Positions 7,740 through 16,235 are shown, numbered from the stretch's first letter. The stretch is 64,000 nt of DNA from Micrococcus terreus (GCF_900116905.1 NZ_FPCG01000005.1:1-64000); one strand, 5' to 3'. Program-made: numbers and translations. The notes: generated by a model not told the origin, from the letters alone.

Positions 7740-9192
7740 TACCACCACCACAACCAGCACGGACACCGCCGGCGCCCCCGGGTTGCCGGTCGTGGTCATC
7801 GGGGCCGGGCCCGTGGGCCTGGCCGCCGCCGCCCACCTGATCGAGCGCGGCCTGGCCCCGCTGGTCCTGGAGGCCGGCCCCGAGGTCGGGGCGGCGATCC
7901 GGGACTGGGGCCACACCCGGCTGTTCTCACCCTGGCGGTACAACATCGACGCCGCCGCGGCCCGCCTGCTGGAGGCCACCGGCTGGGTCGCCCCGGACCC
8001 GGAGGCGCTGCCCATCGGGACCGAGCTCGTCGAGCAGTACCTGGCCCCGCTGGCCGCCACCGAGGCCCTGGCAGACCGGATCCGCACCAACGCCCGGGTG
8101 GTCGCGGTGTCCCGGGCCGGGATGGACAAGACCCGCACCGCCGGCCGACAGGACACCCCGTTCCTGGTCCGCGTCGCCCACGCCGACGGGACCGTGGAAG
8201 ACCTCCGCGCCCGCGCGGTGATCGATGCCTCCGGCACCTGGACCACACCCAACCCGCTGGGCCAGGCCGGGCTCCAGGCCCCCGGCGAGGCCCAGGCCCG
8301 CGCCGCGGGACGGATCACCGTCGCGCTGCCGGACGTCCTGGGGGCCGATCGGGCCCGGTTCGCCGGCCAGCACGTGCTGGTTGTCGGGGCCGGACACTCC
8401 GCGGCCAACACCCTGCTCGAGCTCGGCGCCCTGGCCCAGGACGCCCCGGACACCCGGATCTCCTGGGCGGTCCGTTCGGCCGACGCGTCGAAGGTCTATG
8501 GCGGGGAGGACCGCGACGAGCTGGCCGCCCGCGGCGCCCTAGGCACCCGACTGCGCCACCTGGTCGAATCCGGGACCATCCAGGTGCACCCCTCCTTCAC
8601 CATCACCGCCTTCACCCCCACCGACCAGGGCCTCACGGTGCACGCCAACACCCCGGTCGGAGACCGTGAGCTGGCCGTAGACGTGCTGGTCCCGGCCACC
8701 GGATTCCGACCCGAGCTGGGCTTCCTTTCCGAACTGCGCCTGGAACTGGACCCGGCCGTGGAGGCCCCCCGGCAGCTGGGCCCGCTCATCGACCCGGAGT
8801 TCCACTCCTGCGGTTCCGTGGCCCCGCACGGGGAGCGAGTCCTCTCCCACCCGGAGCCGGACTTCTACCTCGTGGGGATGAAGAGCTACGGCCGGGCCCC
8901 GACCTTTTTAATGGCCACCGGCTACGAGCAGGTCCGCTCCATCGCCGCCGCCCTGGCCGGAGACCGGGCCGCCGCCGACGCAGTGCGCCTCGAACTGCCC
9001 GAGACCGGGGTCTGCTCCACCGACCTCGGCGGATCCTGCGACGCACCGGCCCCCGCCACCCCGGACGCAGACCAAGGGTGCTGCGCCCCGACGGTGGCCG
9101 CGGAACCGGCCGTGGCCTGCTGCGCCGCTGAGCCCGAGCCGATCACGATCCTGTCCACTGCCCCTGCCACCCGCGTATCCGCCTGCTGCTGA
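7732..9192 (+). CDS. FAD/NAD(P)-binding oxidoreductase with paired-cysteine C-terminal tail
   Basis: The 486-residue protein has an FAD Rossmann motif GAGPVG (24-29), a second nucleotide motif [11 protein letters not shown] and a [11 protein letters not shown] segment, so it is FMO-like. The last 60 or so residues form a proline/alanine-rich tail with eight cysteines: GVC, GSC, GCC, ACC and a terminal ACC. This is reminiscent of vicinal thiols that bind As(III). ATG 7732 overlaps the trxB stop by 8 bases (ATGGCTGA). Such flavoproteins recur in actinobacterial ars clusters, but I know of no assigned reaction. Oxidation or delivery of As(III) is inference. Confidence 0.82.
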   Translation: MADTTTTTSTDTAGAPGLPVVVIGAGPVGLAAAAHLIERGLAPLVLEAGPEVGAAIRDWGHTRLFSPWRYNIDAAAARLLEATGWVAPDPEALPIGTELVEQYLAPLAATEALADRIRTNARVVAVSRAGMDKTRTAGRQDTPFLVRVAHADGTVEDLRARAVIDASGTWTTPNPLGQAGLQAPGEAQARAAGRITVALPDVLGADRARFAGQHVLVVGAGHSAANTLLELGALAQDAPDTRISWAVRSADASKVYGGEDRDELAARGALGTRLRHLVESGTIQVHPSFTITAFTPTDQGLTVHANTPVGDRELAVDVLVPATGFRPELGFLSELRLELDPAVEAPRQLGPLIDPEFHSCGSVAPHGERVLSHPEPDFYLVGMKSYGRAPTFLMATGYEQVRSIAAALAGDRAAADAVRLELPETGVCSTDLGGSCDAPAPATPDADQGCCAPTVAAEPAVACCAAEPEPITILSTAPATRVSACC

Positions 9193-9215
9193 CCATCCCG
9201 CCCTGAGGAGTCGCC

Positions 9216-9842
9216 ATGTCCGAGCCGACCACCCTGGACACCCACGTCCTGCAACGCAACGCCGAACACCTGGCCGAGAAGTACGTCGGGATCTTCTCCC
9301 CGGCGACGGTGGAGCGCTACGTCTTCGAGTCCTACGCGACCCTCTCGCGCACCGCGAGGCTCCGCACCTACCTGGCCTCCACCGCCACGCACTTCGCCGA
9401 CAACCGGCTGCGGGCCCTGGGCCAGGGGCAGGGCAAGATCCACTCCCCGGTCCCGCAGGTGCTCTTCGTGTGCGTGCAGAACATCGGCCGCTCCCAGATC
9501 GCCGCGGCCCTGCTCACTCACCACGCCGGGGACGGCGTGGAGGTCCGCTCGGCCGGGTCGCTGCCCGGCTCGGAGGTCCACCCCCTCGTCGTGCAGGCCC
9601 TGGCCGAGCGCGGCGTCGACGTGTCCGGGGCCTACCCGAAACCGCTGACCGACGACGTGGTGCGGGCCGCGGACTACGTCATCACCATGGGCTGCGGGGA
9701 CGCCTGCCCGGTCTACCCGGGCAAGCGGTACCTGGACTGGGAGATCACCGACCCCGCCGAGCAGACCGTGGAGGGGGTCCGTGAGATCGTCGAGGACATC
9801 GACGCCCGCGTCCGGGACCTCTGGGCCCAGCTCCAGGACTGA
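9216..9842 (+). CDS. arsC: Arsenate reductase with N-terminal three-helix domain
   Basis: The 208-residue protein joins an N-terminal helical domain of about 75 residues (AEKYVGIFSPATVERYVFES onward, a three-helix bundle seen in some actinobacterial ArsC proteins) to an LMW-PTP domain. The catalytic loop is CVQNIGRS (C86, R92) and the GCGDACPVYPGKRYLDW segment is intact. The added domain probably mediates dimerisation. It is the third reductase-family gene of this cluster and follows the flavoprotein gene by 23 bases. Confidence 0.9.
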   Translation: MSEPTTLDTHVLQRNAEHLAEKYVGIFSPATVERYVFESYATLSRTARLRTYLASTATHFADNRLRALGQGQGKIHSPVPQVLFVCVQNIGRSQIAAALLTHHAGDGVEVRSAGSLPGSEVHPLVVQALAERGVDVSGAYPKPLTDDVVRAADYVITMGCGDACPVYPGKRYLDWEITDPAEQTVEGVREIVEDIDARVRDLWAQLQD

Positions 9843-9886
9843 ATCGGGGGTCTGCGGGCGGCAGGTCCGCACGGATCATCGGGAGG

Positions 9887-10175
9887 ATGATGGCCGCCAC
9901 CGACACGGCCACCGATCGGCTCACCTCGGACCGCCCCCGCGGTGGCCTCACCGCCCTGTGCATCGCGGTGACCACCAGCTGGGGGCTGCTGTACTACTCG
10001 CTGCCGGTGGCCCTGGCCCCGATCGCCGCGGACACCGGCTGGAGCCACACCGCGATCACCGGCGCCTTCTCGGCCGGGCTGATCGTCTCGGCCCTCGCCG
10101 GGGTGCGGGTCGGCAGGATCCTGGACACTCGGGGCCCGCGCCGGGTGATGACCGCCGAAGGCATCGCCCTCGTGG
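9887..10175 (+). pseudogene. Truncated MFS transporter
   Basis: The N-terminal 90 or so residues are those of a major facilitator transporter: LTALCIAVTTSWGLLYYSLP, then a second helix and the loop GRILDTRGPRRVMTA that links helices 2 and 3. After about 10175 similarity stops and the frame runs into unrelated proline-rich codons ending at 10240. It would have been the last gene of the arsenic cluster. About three quarters of the protein is missing, so it cannot transport. The junction position is approximate. Confidence 0.75.
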
Positions 10176-10240
10176 CCGCACCTACCGAGACACCACGGAT
10201 CACCGAAGCACCAGCTCCGGCGCCGAGGTCGGCGTTGTAG
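10176..10240 (+). pseudogene. 3' tail of a transposase gene (Mu/TniA type presumed)
   Basis: About 21 codons ending TAG at 10240 carry a proline/alanine-rich tail (ETPRITEAPAPAPRSAL) in frame with the truncated MFS gene. The stop is followed by a good Shine-Dalgarno and the TniB-like ATPase gene, which in such transposons lies immediately after the DDE transposase. This suggests the tail is all that remains of that transposase. No catalytic residues are present, so the identity rests on gene order. Confidence 0.4.
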
Positions 10241-10260
10241 ATCTACAAGGAGGACCTCAG

Positions 10261-11079
10261 GTGAGCCAGCGCTTCATCGTCACCAAGGAGCACCACCGCT
10301 TCACCGAGTTCGCCGACGCCGTGCGCCGCGGGCACACCATCGGTTTGTGCTTCGGATCAGCCGGCGTAGGAAAGACACTCTCCGCACGCCGCTACGCACA
10401 CTACGAGAAGGCTCATGACCTGCTGACCTACTGGGGGCCGCGCTCCGACAACGACGCCAAGATCTACGCCGCCTTGAACCAGAGCCGCACCGTGCTCTAC
10501 ACCCCCAGCGTGCTGACCACCCCGCGGACCCTGAAGGACGAGCTGACCCAAGCCATCACCCGCACCAACATGTGCATCGAGCAGCACCTCGTACCTCCCG
10601 GCACGGCCACTCCCGAGGCCTGGGGATGGCGACACGGCAGGAACTACGTGGAGCTGATCATCGTCGACGAGGCCGAACGACTGCGTCCCGCCGCTCTGGA
10701 ACTGCTGCGCGATCGCTACGACCGCGACGACATCGCCCTGATCCTGATCGGCATGCCCGGCCTGGAGAAGCAGTTCAGCCACTACCCCCAGTTCTACAGC
10801 CGAGTCGGCTTCGCCCACCAGTACCGGCCCCTGGGACAAGACGAACTGCTGTTCGTCCTCGAGCGACACTGGCGATCCCTCGGCAAGACCCTCGACCCCG
10901 ACGACTTCACCGACGCCCAAGCCATCGCAGCCATCGCACGGATCACCCGCGGCAACTTCCGGCTCCTCGAACGCCTCTTCCCCCAGATCCAGCGGGTCCT
11001 GAAGATCAACGAACTCGACACCATCACCAACGACGTCATCGAAGCCGCACAGAGCACCCTGGTCATCGGTGTCACCTGA
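10261..11079 (+). CDS. TniB/MuB-like AAA ATPase of a transposon
   Basis: The 272-residue ATPase has Walker A GSAGVGKTLSA, Walker B LIIVDEAERL and a sensor-like LILIGMPGLEKQ, with a C-terminal helical region (ITRGNFRLLERLFPQI) typical of TniB/MuB transposition regulators. These proteins bind target DNA and activate a DDE transposase. GTG 10261 has an AAGGAGG 10 bases upstream. The transposase is reduced to a tail and no tniQ or resolvase follows, so it is probably a stranded component. Confidence 0.8.
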   Translation: MSQRFIVTKEHHRFTEFADAVRRGHTIGLCFGSAGVGKTLSARRYAHYEKAHDLLTYWGPRSDNDAKIYAALNQSRTVLYTPSVLTTPRTLKDELTQAITRTNMCIEQHLVPPGTATPEAWGWRHGRNYVELIIVDEAERLRPAALELLRDRYDRDDIALILIGMPGLEKQFSHYPQFYSRVGFAHQYRPLGQDELLFVLERHWRSLGKTLDPDDFTDAQAIAAIARITRGNFRLLERLFPQIQRVLKINELDTITNDVIEAAQSTLVIGVT

Positions 11080-11463
11080 CCCCGCCACGAAGCGACCGAA
11101 GAACCCCGCCATTCAGCAGACGAAGTCACAATCTGACGTCAGGACCTCAAGTGTGAAATCGGGTATACCCGCTTGGACACTCGATCCTGACTGGCAGCGG
11201 CTGAAGTCGGCTGCATGGATATAAGGAGTCACCGGCACGAACTGTAACTTTGTGAATGCTAGGACTGTCCATAAGGGGACCCCTCACCGACACGCCAGCG
11301 ACTGCCATCCCTGGTAGCGAGGCGCTCCGGGCATAGTTCAGGGAAGTGTGTGCCCACGCCGGCCGTACTTGGGTCGGCGAGTCAGCGCCACAGCCATTGC
11401 GTGTGCTTGGGCCGCGCAGTAGACAGGGAGCACTGGCACGGCCTCGAGGATGGGAAGATCGCC
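11080..11463 (+). other. Gene-free stretch with dispersed repeat copy 2
   Basis: No gene is apparent. A TGACGTCA palindrome lies at about 11132 and may belong to the right end of the TniB-type transposon. Positions 11269-11293 repeat 375-400 with two mismatches and one indel. The last 100 bases presumably contain the promoter of the OBAP gene. Confidence 0.4.
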
Positions 11464-12177
11464 ATGAGCAGCAAGGTGCGCCAGAGTCCGACCACCCCGG
11501 CGGGTCAGGGGAAAGGGGCAGGACTGGCGGCGCTGGAGCAGGGAGCGAACCTCTTCCAGGGAACCGCCCCGCTGAAGGACTTCGATGTCTACGGCGTTGG
11601 GTTCCATCCGGCCATGGACGACCCGCAGATGCAGATGGAGGCCCACCACTACTGCCGGGTGGTCAACGACGACTTCATCCAGTGTGTTCTCTTCGACGGC
11701 AACACCCGCGAGGCTAACCTCATCGGCATCGAGTACATCGTGTCCGAAGCGCTCTACCGGACCCTGCCGGAGCAGGAGCGCAGTTACTGGCATCCGCACA
11801 ACTTTGAGATCCTCTCCGGACAGCTTGTCGCCCCGGGACTGCCCGATGTCGCCGAGAAGGCCTTCATGAAAAGACTGCTCAACAGCTACGGCAAGACGTG
11901 GCACACCTGGCACACCGGCCGGCACGACGGCGATCCGGGTCACCCGTTGCCGATGGGCGACCCGATGCTCATGTGGTCCTTCAACCGGGACGGTGAGTGT
12001 GATCCGTCGCTGGAGCAGAACCGGGAGGAGGCGATGGGATTGGACACCGTCAAGACGCGGGGCGAACGTCAGTCCTTCGTCTCCGAGGCGCATCCTCAGG
12101 AAAGTGTGAACAGGATGCGTGATCAGTTCACCGGGACCTCACCGATCCCCGGCGTCGTGGACGTCGAGGACGCTTGA
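11464..12177 (+). CDS. OBAP/DUF1264 family protein
   Basis: The 237-residue soluble protein matches the oil-body-associated protein family (DUF1264). Characteristic segments are HYCRVVNDDFIQCVLFDGN, ANLIGIEYIVSE, SYWHPHNFEILSGQLVAPGLP and TWHTWHTGRHDGDPGHPLPMGDPMLMWSFN. Bacterial members occur on mobile or stress-related loci, but no biochemical function is established to my knowledge. It is flanked by mobile debris and the CDF operon, with no obvious operon partner. ATG 11464 gives the family-length N-terminus. Confidence 0.85.
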   Translation: MSSKVRQSPTTPAGQGKGAGLAALEQGANLFQGTAPLKDFDVYGVGFHPAMDDPQMQMEAHHYCRVVNDDFIQCVLFDGNTREANLIGIEYIVSEALYRTLPEQERSYWHPHNFEILSGQLVAPGLPDVAEKAFMKRLLNSYGKTWHTWHTGRHDGDPGHPLPMGDPMLMWSFNRDGECDPSLEQNREEAMGLDTVKTRGERQSFVSEAHPQESVNRMRDQFTGTSPIPGVVDVEDA

Positions 12178-12349
12178 GTCTGTCGCATGACAGCGGAGGA
12201 AGGTGCCGACAGGGGATTGACAGTCTCCGGCGTCGAGCCGGCCGTTGAATCCAGCAGCGATGAGATCGGGCTTGTCAAGGCTCTAGTCAGGATGCCGCTT
12301 GACTGGCAAAGAAGAGTTTGGACATCCGGGCATGGACGCGGTGTGGGCC

Positions 12350-13303
12350 TCAGGCGTGGCGCACGGAGGCGGCCTCCTGGTCCCGCAGGGCGGTGGTCTC
12401 CAGTTGGATGGTGGCGTGGTCGAACGAGACGGGGAAGTGCTCCTTGACGCAGGCGCGGACCTCTTCCAGGATTCGCGGGGCGTGGCCGGACTCGAAGCAC
12501 CGATCTTCGACGACGACGTGGGCGGAGAGCACCGGCAGGCCGGTGCCGATCATCGAGGCGTGCAGGTCGTGGACATCTCTGACGTGCTCCAGTGCCAGGA
12601 TGTGCTCGCGGACCTCGTCGAGGTCCACGCCCTTGGGGGTGAACTCCATCAGCACCCGCACGGTTTCCCGCAGCAATGAGAACGCGCGCGGCACGATCAG
12701 GGCGGCAATGAACAGGGCGGCAATGGTGTCCGCCTGCTGGAAGCCGGTGGTGTTGATGACGATCGCCGCGACGATCACCCCCACGGATCCCAGGGCGTCG
12801 TTGAGGACCTCCAGGAACGCCGCGCGCATGTTGAAGTTCGCCCCCCGGCTGGAGGCCAGCACCGCAATGGCCGCGACGTTGGCGACCAGCCCGATGACGC
12901 CGAAGACCAGCAACTCGGTGCCGGGCACCTGCGCGGGTTCGAACAGTCGACGGATGCCCTCGACCGCCGCGTAGGTGCCGACCACCAGCAGCAGCGCCGC
13001 CTGGCCCAGGGCGGCGATGACCTCGATCCGGGCAAAGCCCCAGGTGCGGGAGCTGCTGGGCGGGCGCAGCATCATGGTCGCGGCGATGAGAGCCACGAGC
13101 AATCCCGAGGCGTCGCTCACGGCGTGGGCGGTGTCGGTCAGCAGCGCCAGGCTGCCGGTGACCACGCTGCCGACCGCCTGGGCCAGAACAATGATCGCGG
13201 TCAGGCCGAAGGCGATCAACAGTCGGGCGCGCATCCCCCGATCGGCTTGCTGCGGCACCTGACCGTGGCTGTGGCTCTGGCCGTGCTGGTGTCCGGCGCC
13301 CAT
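12350..13303 (-). CDS. CDF-family divalent cation efflux transporter
   Basis: The 317-residue protein starts with a histidine-rich segment (HQHGQSHSHGQ). Six membrane helices follow, with the DTAHAVSDASG metal site in helix 2 and VLNDALGS in helix 5, then a cytoplasmic metal-binding domain (HVRDVHDLHASMIG). It belongs to the CzcD/ZitB branch and would exchange cytosolic Zn/Cd/Co for protons. Its ATG overlaps the stop of the upstream repressor by one base (TGATG), so the pair is one operon. A related CDF lies at 36502. Confidence 0.93.
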   Translation of the reverse strand: MGAGHQHGQSHSHGQVPQQADRGMRARLLIAFGLTAIIVLAQAVGSVVTGSLALLTDTAHAVSDASGLLVALIAATMMLRPPSSSRTWGFARIEVIAALGQAALLLVVGTYAAVEGIRRLFEPAQVPGTELLVFGVIGLVANVAAIAVLASSRGANFNMRAAFLEVLNDALGSVGVIVAAIVINTTGFQQADTIAALFIAALIVPRAFSLLRETVRVLMEFTPKGVDLDEVREHILALEHVRDVHDLHASMIGTGLPVLSAHVVVEDRCFESGHAPRILEEVRACVKEHFPVSFDHATIQLETTALRDQEAASVRHA

Positions 13304-13680
13304 CAGCCCTCCTCGGTGATCAGATCGTCGTGATCATGGTGGTCCCGCAGGGACAGCGACACCCCGGAGGCCCCCAGCAGCGCGTCCGCGGCCTGCATCA
13401 GATCGGTCAGCCGGGACGGGTCGGCCAGACAGAACCACGAGGACCGGCCCTCGGCGCGCACCCTGACCAGGCCGCAGTCCCGCAGGCACGCCAGGTGCTT
13501 GCTCACCGTGGACTGCGCCAGGTGCATGTGATCCACCAGGTCCCGGACCCGGTGCTCCCCGGTGGCCAGGTGCTCCAGCAGCGCCAGCCGAGTCGGTTCG
13601 GCCAGCGCATGGAACAGTGCTGCGTAGGCGCCGCGGTCCTCGAACCCCGAGGGCTCGTCACGGATCGGATATATCGTCAT
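13303..13680 (-). CDS. ArsR/SmtB-family repressor with His-rich tail
   Basis: The 125-residue winged-helix repressor has recognition helix LAQSTVSKHLACLRDCGLV. Its C-terminus, SLRDHHDHDDLI, is rich in His/Asp and resembles the alpha-5 or tail metal sites of NmtR/CzrA-type sensors of Zn, Co or Ni. Cysteines in the recognition helix are CmtR-like, so the sensing site is ambiguous. It directly precedes and overlaps the CDF gene, so it most likely represses it. Confidence 0.9.
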   Translation of the reverse strand: MTIYPIRDEPSGFEDRGAYAALFHALAEPTRLALLEHLATGEHRVRDLVDHMHLAQSTVSKHLACLRDCGLVRVRAEGRSSWFCLADPSRLTDLMQAADALLGASGVSLSLRDHHDHDDLITEEG

Positions 13681-13695
13681 ACAACGATGATAGCC
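13664..13695 (-). promoter_or_regulatory. Candidate operator at the arsR-CDF operon start
   Basis: An AT-rich island in GC-rich surroundings contains ATCGT (13673-13677) and ACGAT (13684-13688) in a wider imperfect dyad TATCGT...GATGATA. It overlaps the ATG at 13680, suggesting a leaderless message with the repressor bound over the start. Confidence 0.45.
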
Positions 13696-13914
13696 ACAAC
13701 CGGCGATTTGACAAGGTTGAGAACGCTACGATCGGCGTGCCGTCGGGGCGCCCGCCTTGCCCGAAGCCCGGGGGCGCCCTCAGGGCCGGGGCGCTCAGGC
13801 CGGTGAGCGTGACCTACGGCACCAGCGCCGTGCGCAGGAGTGGCGGACCCGCGACCGCCCGGGGCGCGCGACCAGCGGTCCTCCCGGACCAGACAGTCGG
13901 GAGACAATGGAGTC

Positions 13915-14375
13915 ATGTACGCGCCGATCGACCTCCAGACCCCTCTCGTCACCCAATGGGTCGGCACGCTCGTGGCCATCGTGGGGCTGGCGGTCCTCGC
14001 CCACGGGCTGTGGCGCCGCAAGCGTTACCAGGCCCACTTGGACGACGAGGACGCCCGCTTCGCCGGACCGGACCGGACGAAGGATGCCGTCCGTGAGGTG
14101 TTCGCGGGGGCGGGGCCCTCGTCATCGGCCTGGCGGCTGTCGCCTATGCGGTCTACGGAGACATCACCTCGCAGAACAACATCCAGGAGAACGTCGCCAA
14201 GAAATACGGGGTCGAATCGGTGGAGGACAAGGGGTGGCGCGGCAATGCGCTGCGCGCCGACGTCACCATGCCGGACGGCACCGTCCACCGGGACGTCCAA
14301 ATCATCTTCGAGGACTCCGGCGAACCACAGATCAGCCGCGACCTGAGCGGCCCCGCCACCGACGGCACCGAGTAG
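13915..14375 (+). pseudogene. Frameshifted two-helix membrane protein
   Basis: ATG 13915 opens a frame with one membrane helix (VGTLVAIVGLAVLAHGLW) and a charged linker (YQAHLDDEDARFAGPDRTKDAVREV). Near 14101-14115, in a GCGGGGGCGGGG run, coding character passes to another frame: a second helix (ALVIGLAAVAYAVYGDI) and a soluble end (KYGVESVEDKGWRG to GPATDGTE) ending at 14375. Total length is 461 bases, so one base is missing or two are extra. It may be a true pseudogene or a sequence error in the G-run. No function is recognised. Confidence 0.55.
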
Positions 14376-14928
14376 GCCACACCGGGCGTCCGCGTTGGCT
14401 CCCGGGCACCCCGTGGCCAGGCCACGGCCCCAGCATGATCCGACCTCCACGTACCACCTGCAGCTCAGCGCGGCTGCCACGGGCGGACATACCCCATTGC
14501 CGTTCACGTCGGAGGCCGGAGGGTCGGGCCCGGGGGCGCGGCCGGTGGGGGCCGCAGTAGACAGTAGGCCTCGCCTCACCGCTGGACACGACAGAGCGGG
14601 ATAGCGCCGGTGGGGAACAGCACGCAGGCGGCGCCATCATCGCCCGGCCCTGCCGCCCAGTGCCGTGGACCGGGGGACAACTGGTGGGCAGGCAGCCTGC
14701 GCCAGCCCGGCACCACCACCGACTCGAGGCAGGGCGGTCCGGCGGTGTCCCTGGATAGCAGGACGGACGACCCGAATCTGAGAGGCCGGCGCCGGGGCCA
14801 CACGGCCCGGTCATTCTCCGGAGCCCGGTCGTCCTGCCTCATCACCATGCCCTCTCACCGGGGCCGGTGCCCTGGGCGGCGCGGGCAAGGACCGTAGGCG
14901 CTGTCCTCAGTGGTGGCCGGCCCGGGGA
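14376..14928. other. Gene-free stretch
   Basis: Open frames here show no recognisable protein, no good start context and mixed frame use. I see no repeat or insertion-sequence end. It may be decayed coding sequence. Confidence 0.4.
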
Positions 14929-15297
14929 TCAGGCCTCCGCGGCCTTCCACCGGCGGGCGGAGACGAACGAGTGGACGCCCAGGACCACATAGAGCAGGAG
15001 CAGGGCGAAGGTGATCGTGCTGGTGAACACGGCCGTAGGACGCTCCGCGGTGCCGGCGATCAGTGCGCCCAGCTGCAGGACGTTCATCGAGGTGCCCAGG
15101 ATGCCCAGCACGGCCACGGCCAGGGCCAGGTGGATGCCGAGCTTCTGATTCTTCCGGCCAATGAGGCCCGCGACCAGGATCACCGCTCCCAGGATGGCCG
15201 GGATCAGCGCCGTCCAACTGGCGAACGCCGTGGCGATATAGGCGATGGCGCCGACGGCGATGAGCAGGACGCCGAGTCCAATGGTGATGCGAGGCAT
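14929..15297 (-). CDS. Small four-helix integral membrane protein
   Basis: The 122-residue protein consists almost wholly of four hydrophobic helices (for example ITIGLGVLLIAVGAIAYIAT and LALAVAVLGILGTSMNVLQL), with a short basic loop GRKNQKLG and tail SARRWKAAEA. I do not recognise a named family. ATG 15297 has AAGGAG 5 bases upstream. The frame is open much further upstream, but that extension crosses the operator and a decayed Csp gene and is not part of this protein. Two copper-type dyads lie about 40-80 bases upstream, so it is probably part of the same regulon as tlpA and copC. Confidence 0.75.
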   Translation of the reverse strand: MPRITIGLGVLLIAVGAIAYIATAFASWTALIPAILGAVILVAGLIGRKNQKLGIHLALAVAVLGILGTSMNVLQLGALIAGTAERPTAVFTSTITFALLLLYVVLGVHSFVSARRWKAAEA

Positions 15298-15335
15298 ATC
15301 GCTCCTTAGGCAGATGGGGCCCACACATGTTCTAC

Positions 15336-15380
15336 TTCTACGCGCTGTAGTAGAACCTTCTTCTACGCAGTGTAGTAGAG
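15336..15380. promoter_or_regulatory. Tandem TTCTAC-N5-GTAG operators (BlaI/CopY-like)
   Basis: TTCTACGCGCTGTAGTAGAA at 15336-15355 and TTCTACGCAGTGTAGTAGAG at 15361-15380 are two copies of one dyad, offset by 25 bases. The same dyad occurs at 18704-18720 and 27935-27951. TACTACA/TGTAGTA-type half-sites are known for BlaI/MecI/CopY repressors. The pair serves the minus-strand membrane gene. Confidence 0.7.
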
Positions 15381-15429
15381 ATGGCGTTCCGGCCTGTCGC
15401 CGCAAACCCAGCCGGGGTCTCGCATCCGC

Positions 15430-15684
15430 ACCGCCGACCGCATCGCCATCAGGCAGGTCCGGGACGCACCCGGCGCGTCGGGACGGCACGTTGCCGGCGG
15501 CCGAACAGGGGTCGGCCCAATCCCCGTCAGTACGGCACTTGGCCACCCCGCCGGCCATGTCCTGGACCAGGTGCGTGTCCGCGCAAGCCGTGCAGGCCTG
15601 GGGGCGCTGGGAACAGGCCTGGATGCACTCGGCCAACATCCGCCGGCCGATGCTCCCCACCTGCATCGGGGAGGTGTCCAGCAT
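15430..15684 (-). pseudogene. Remnant of a four-helix-bundle copper storage protein (Csp/DUF326)
   Basis: From ATG 15684 the frame reads MQVGSIGRRMLAECIQAC, then CTACADTHLVQDM and CRTDGDWADPCSAAGNV, matching the first two helices of Csp/DUF326 cysteine-rich copper-binding proteins. Several expected cysteines are replaced (SQRPQAC for CLECAQAC-like) and similarity ends after about 65 residues. A weak CGRRCGCE appears in another frame, so the second half is decayed by frameshift. It is presumably nonfunctional. Confidence 0.6.
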
Positions 15685-15693
15685 GGTGCTCAC

Positions 15694-16235
15694 GGGATGG
15701 GTCGCGGTGCGCTCCTTCGTCGATCCGAGGGATCGACGCCCACGCCCGCCCGGTCACCGACCGCGGACCGCCCCTGCGCCGCGGACGGAGGGGCCGAACC
15801 TTGAAGGTTTCGTGAAGATCGCCGCCCGCCACGGACACCGTCCGTGGTCGCCGCAATGGTGGGAAACCCCGCCGTTACTGGGATTCCGGGCCGACGCCGG
15901 CCCATGGAGGGGGCGCGGAGGCCCGCTGGCCTCCCGTGCTTCCTTCCGGGGCCCGAGGCGTGAAAGCGGCTGAGCCACCGTGAACACCATTTCCTCCCGG
16001 CCGCTCGGGACAGAGTCAGCTCACCGAAGCCCCGGGGCCCCGCGGGGTGAGCCGGTCACGGCACCGCGGACGCCGAGGAGTCCCCTACTCGCACCCGGGG
16101 CCGGGGCTCGTGGGCTCAATACTGCCGGCCTGCCCGGTCCCGGCCTCCTCGCCGCCGGGGAACAACCCCACGTCGACCTCACGTCGCGAACCCAGATCCG
16201 AGGGGCCGACCCATGCCCGCCGCACGTGCACACCA
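15694..16235. other. Gene-free stretch upstream of surf1
   Basis: No convincing gene is present on either strand; coding-like frames are incidental to high GC. The last part is decayed sequence of the small protein gene that normally precedes surf1. Confidence 0.4.

Noticed and set aside
6567-8453. Long minus-strand open frame of 628 codons opposite trxB and the flavoprotein
   Set aside because: Translation is Gly/Ala/Val/Arg-rich with no family motifs and mirrors plus-strand genes that have clear active sites; it is a high-GC antisense shadow.
14929-15693. Single 254-residue protein combining the Csp-like start with the four-helix membrane protein
   Set aside because: The joining segment crosses two operators and a ribosome site and lacks coding character; read as a decayed csp plus a separate gene.
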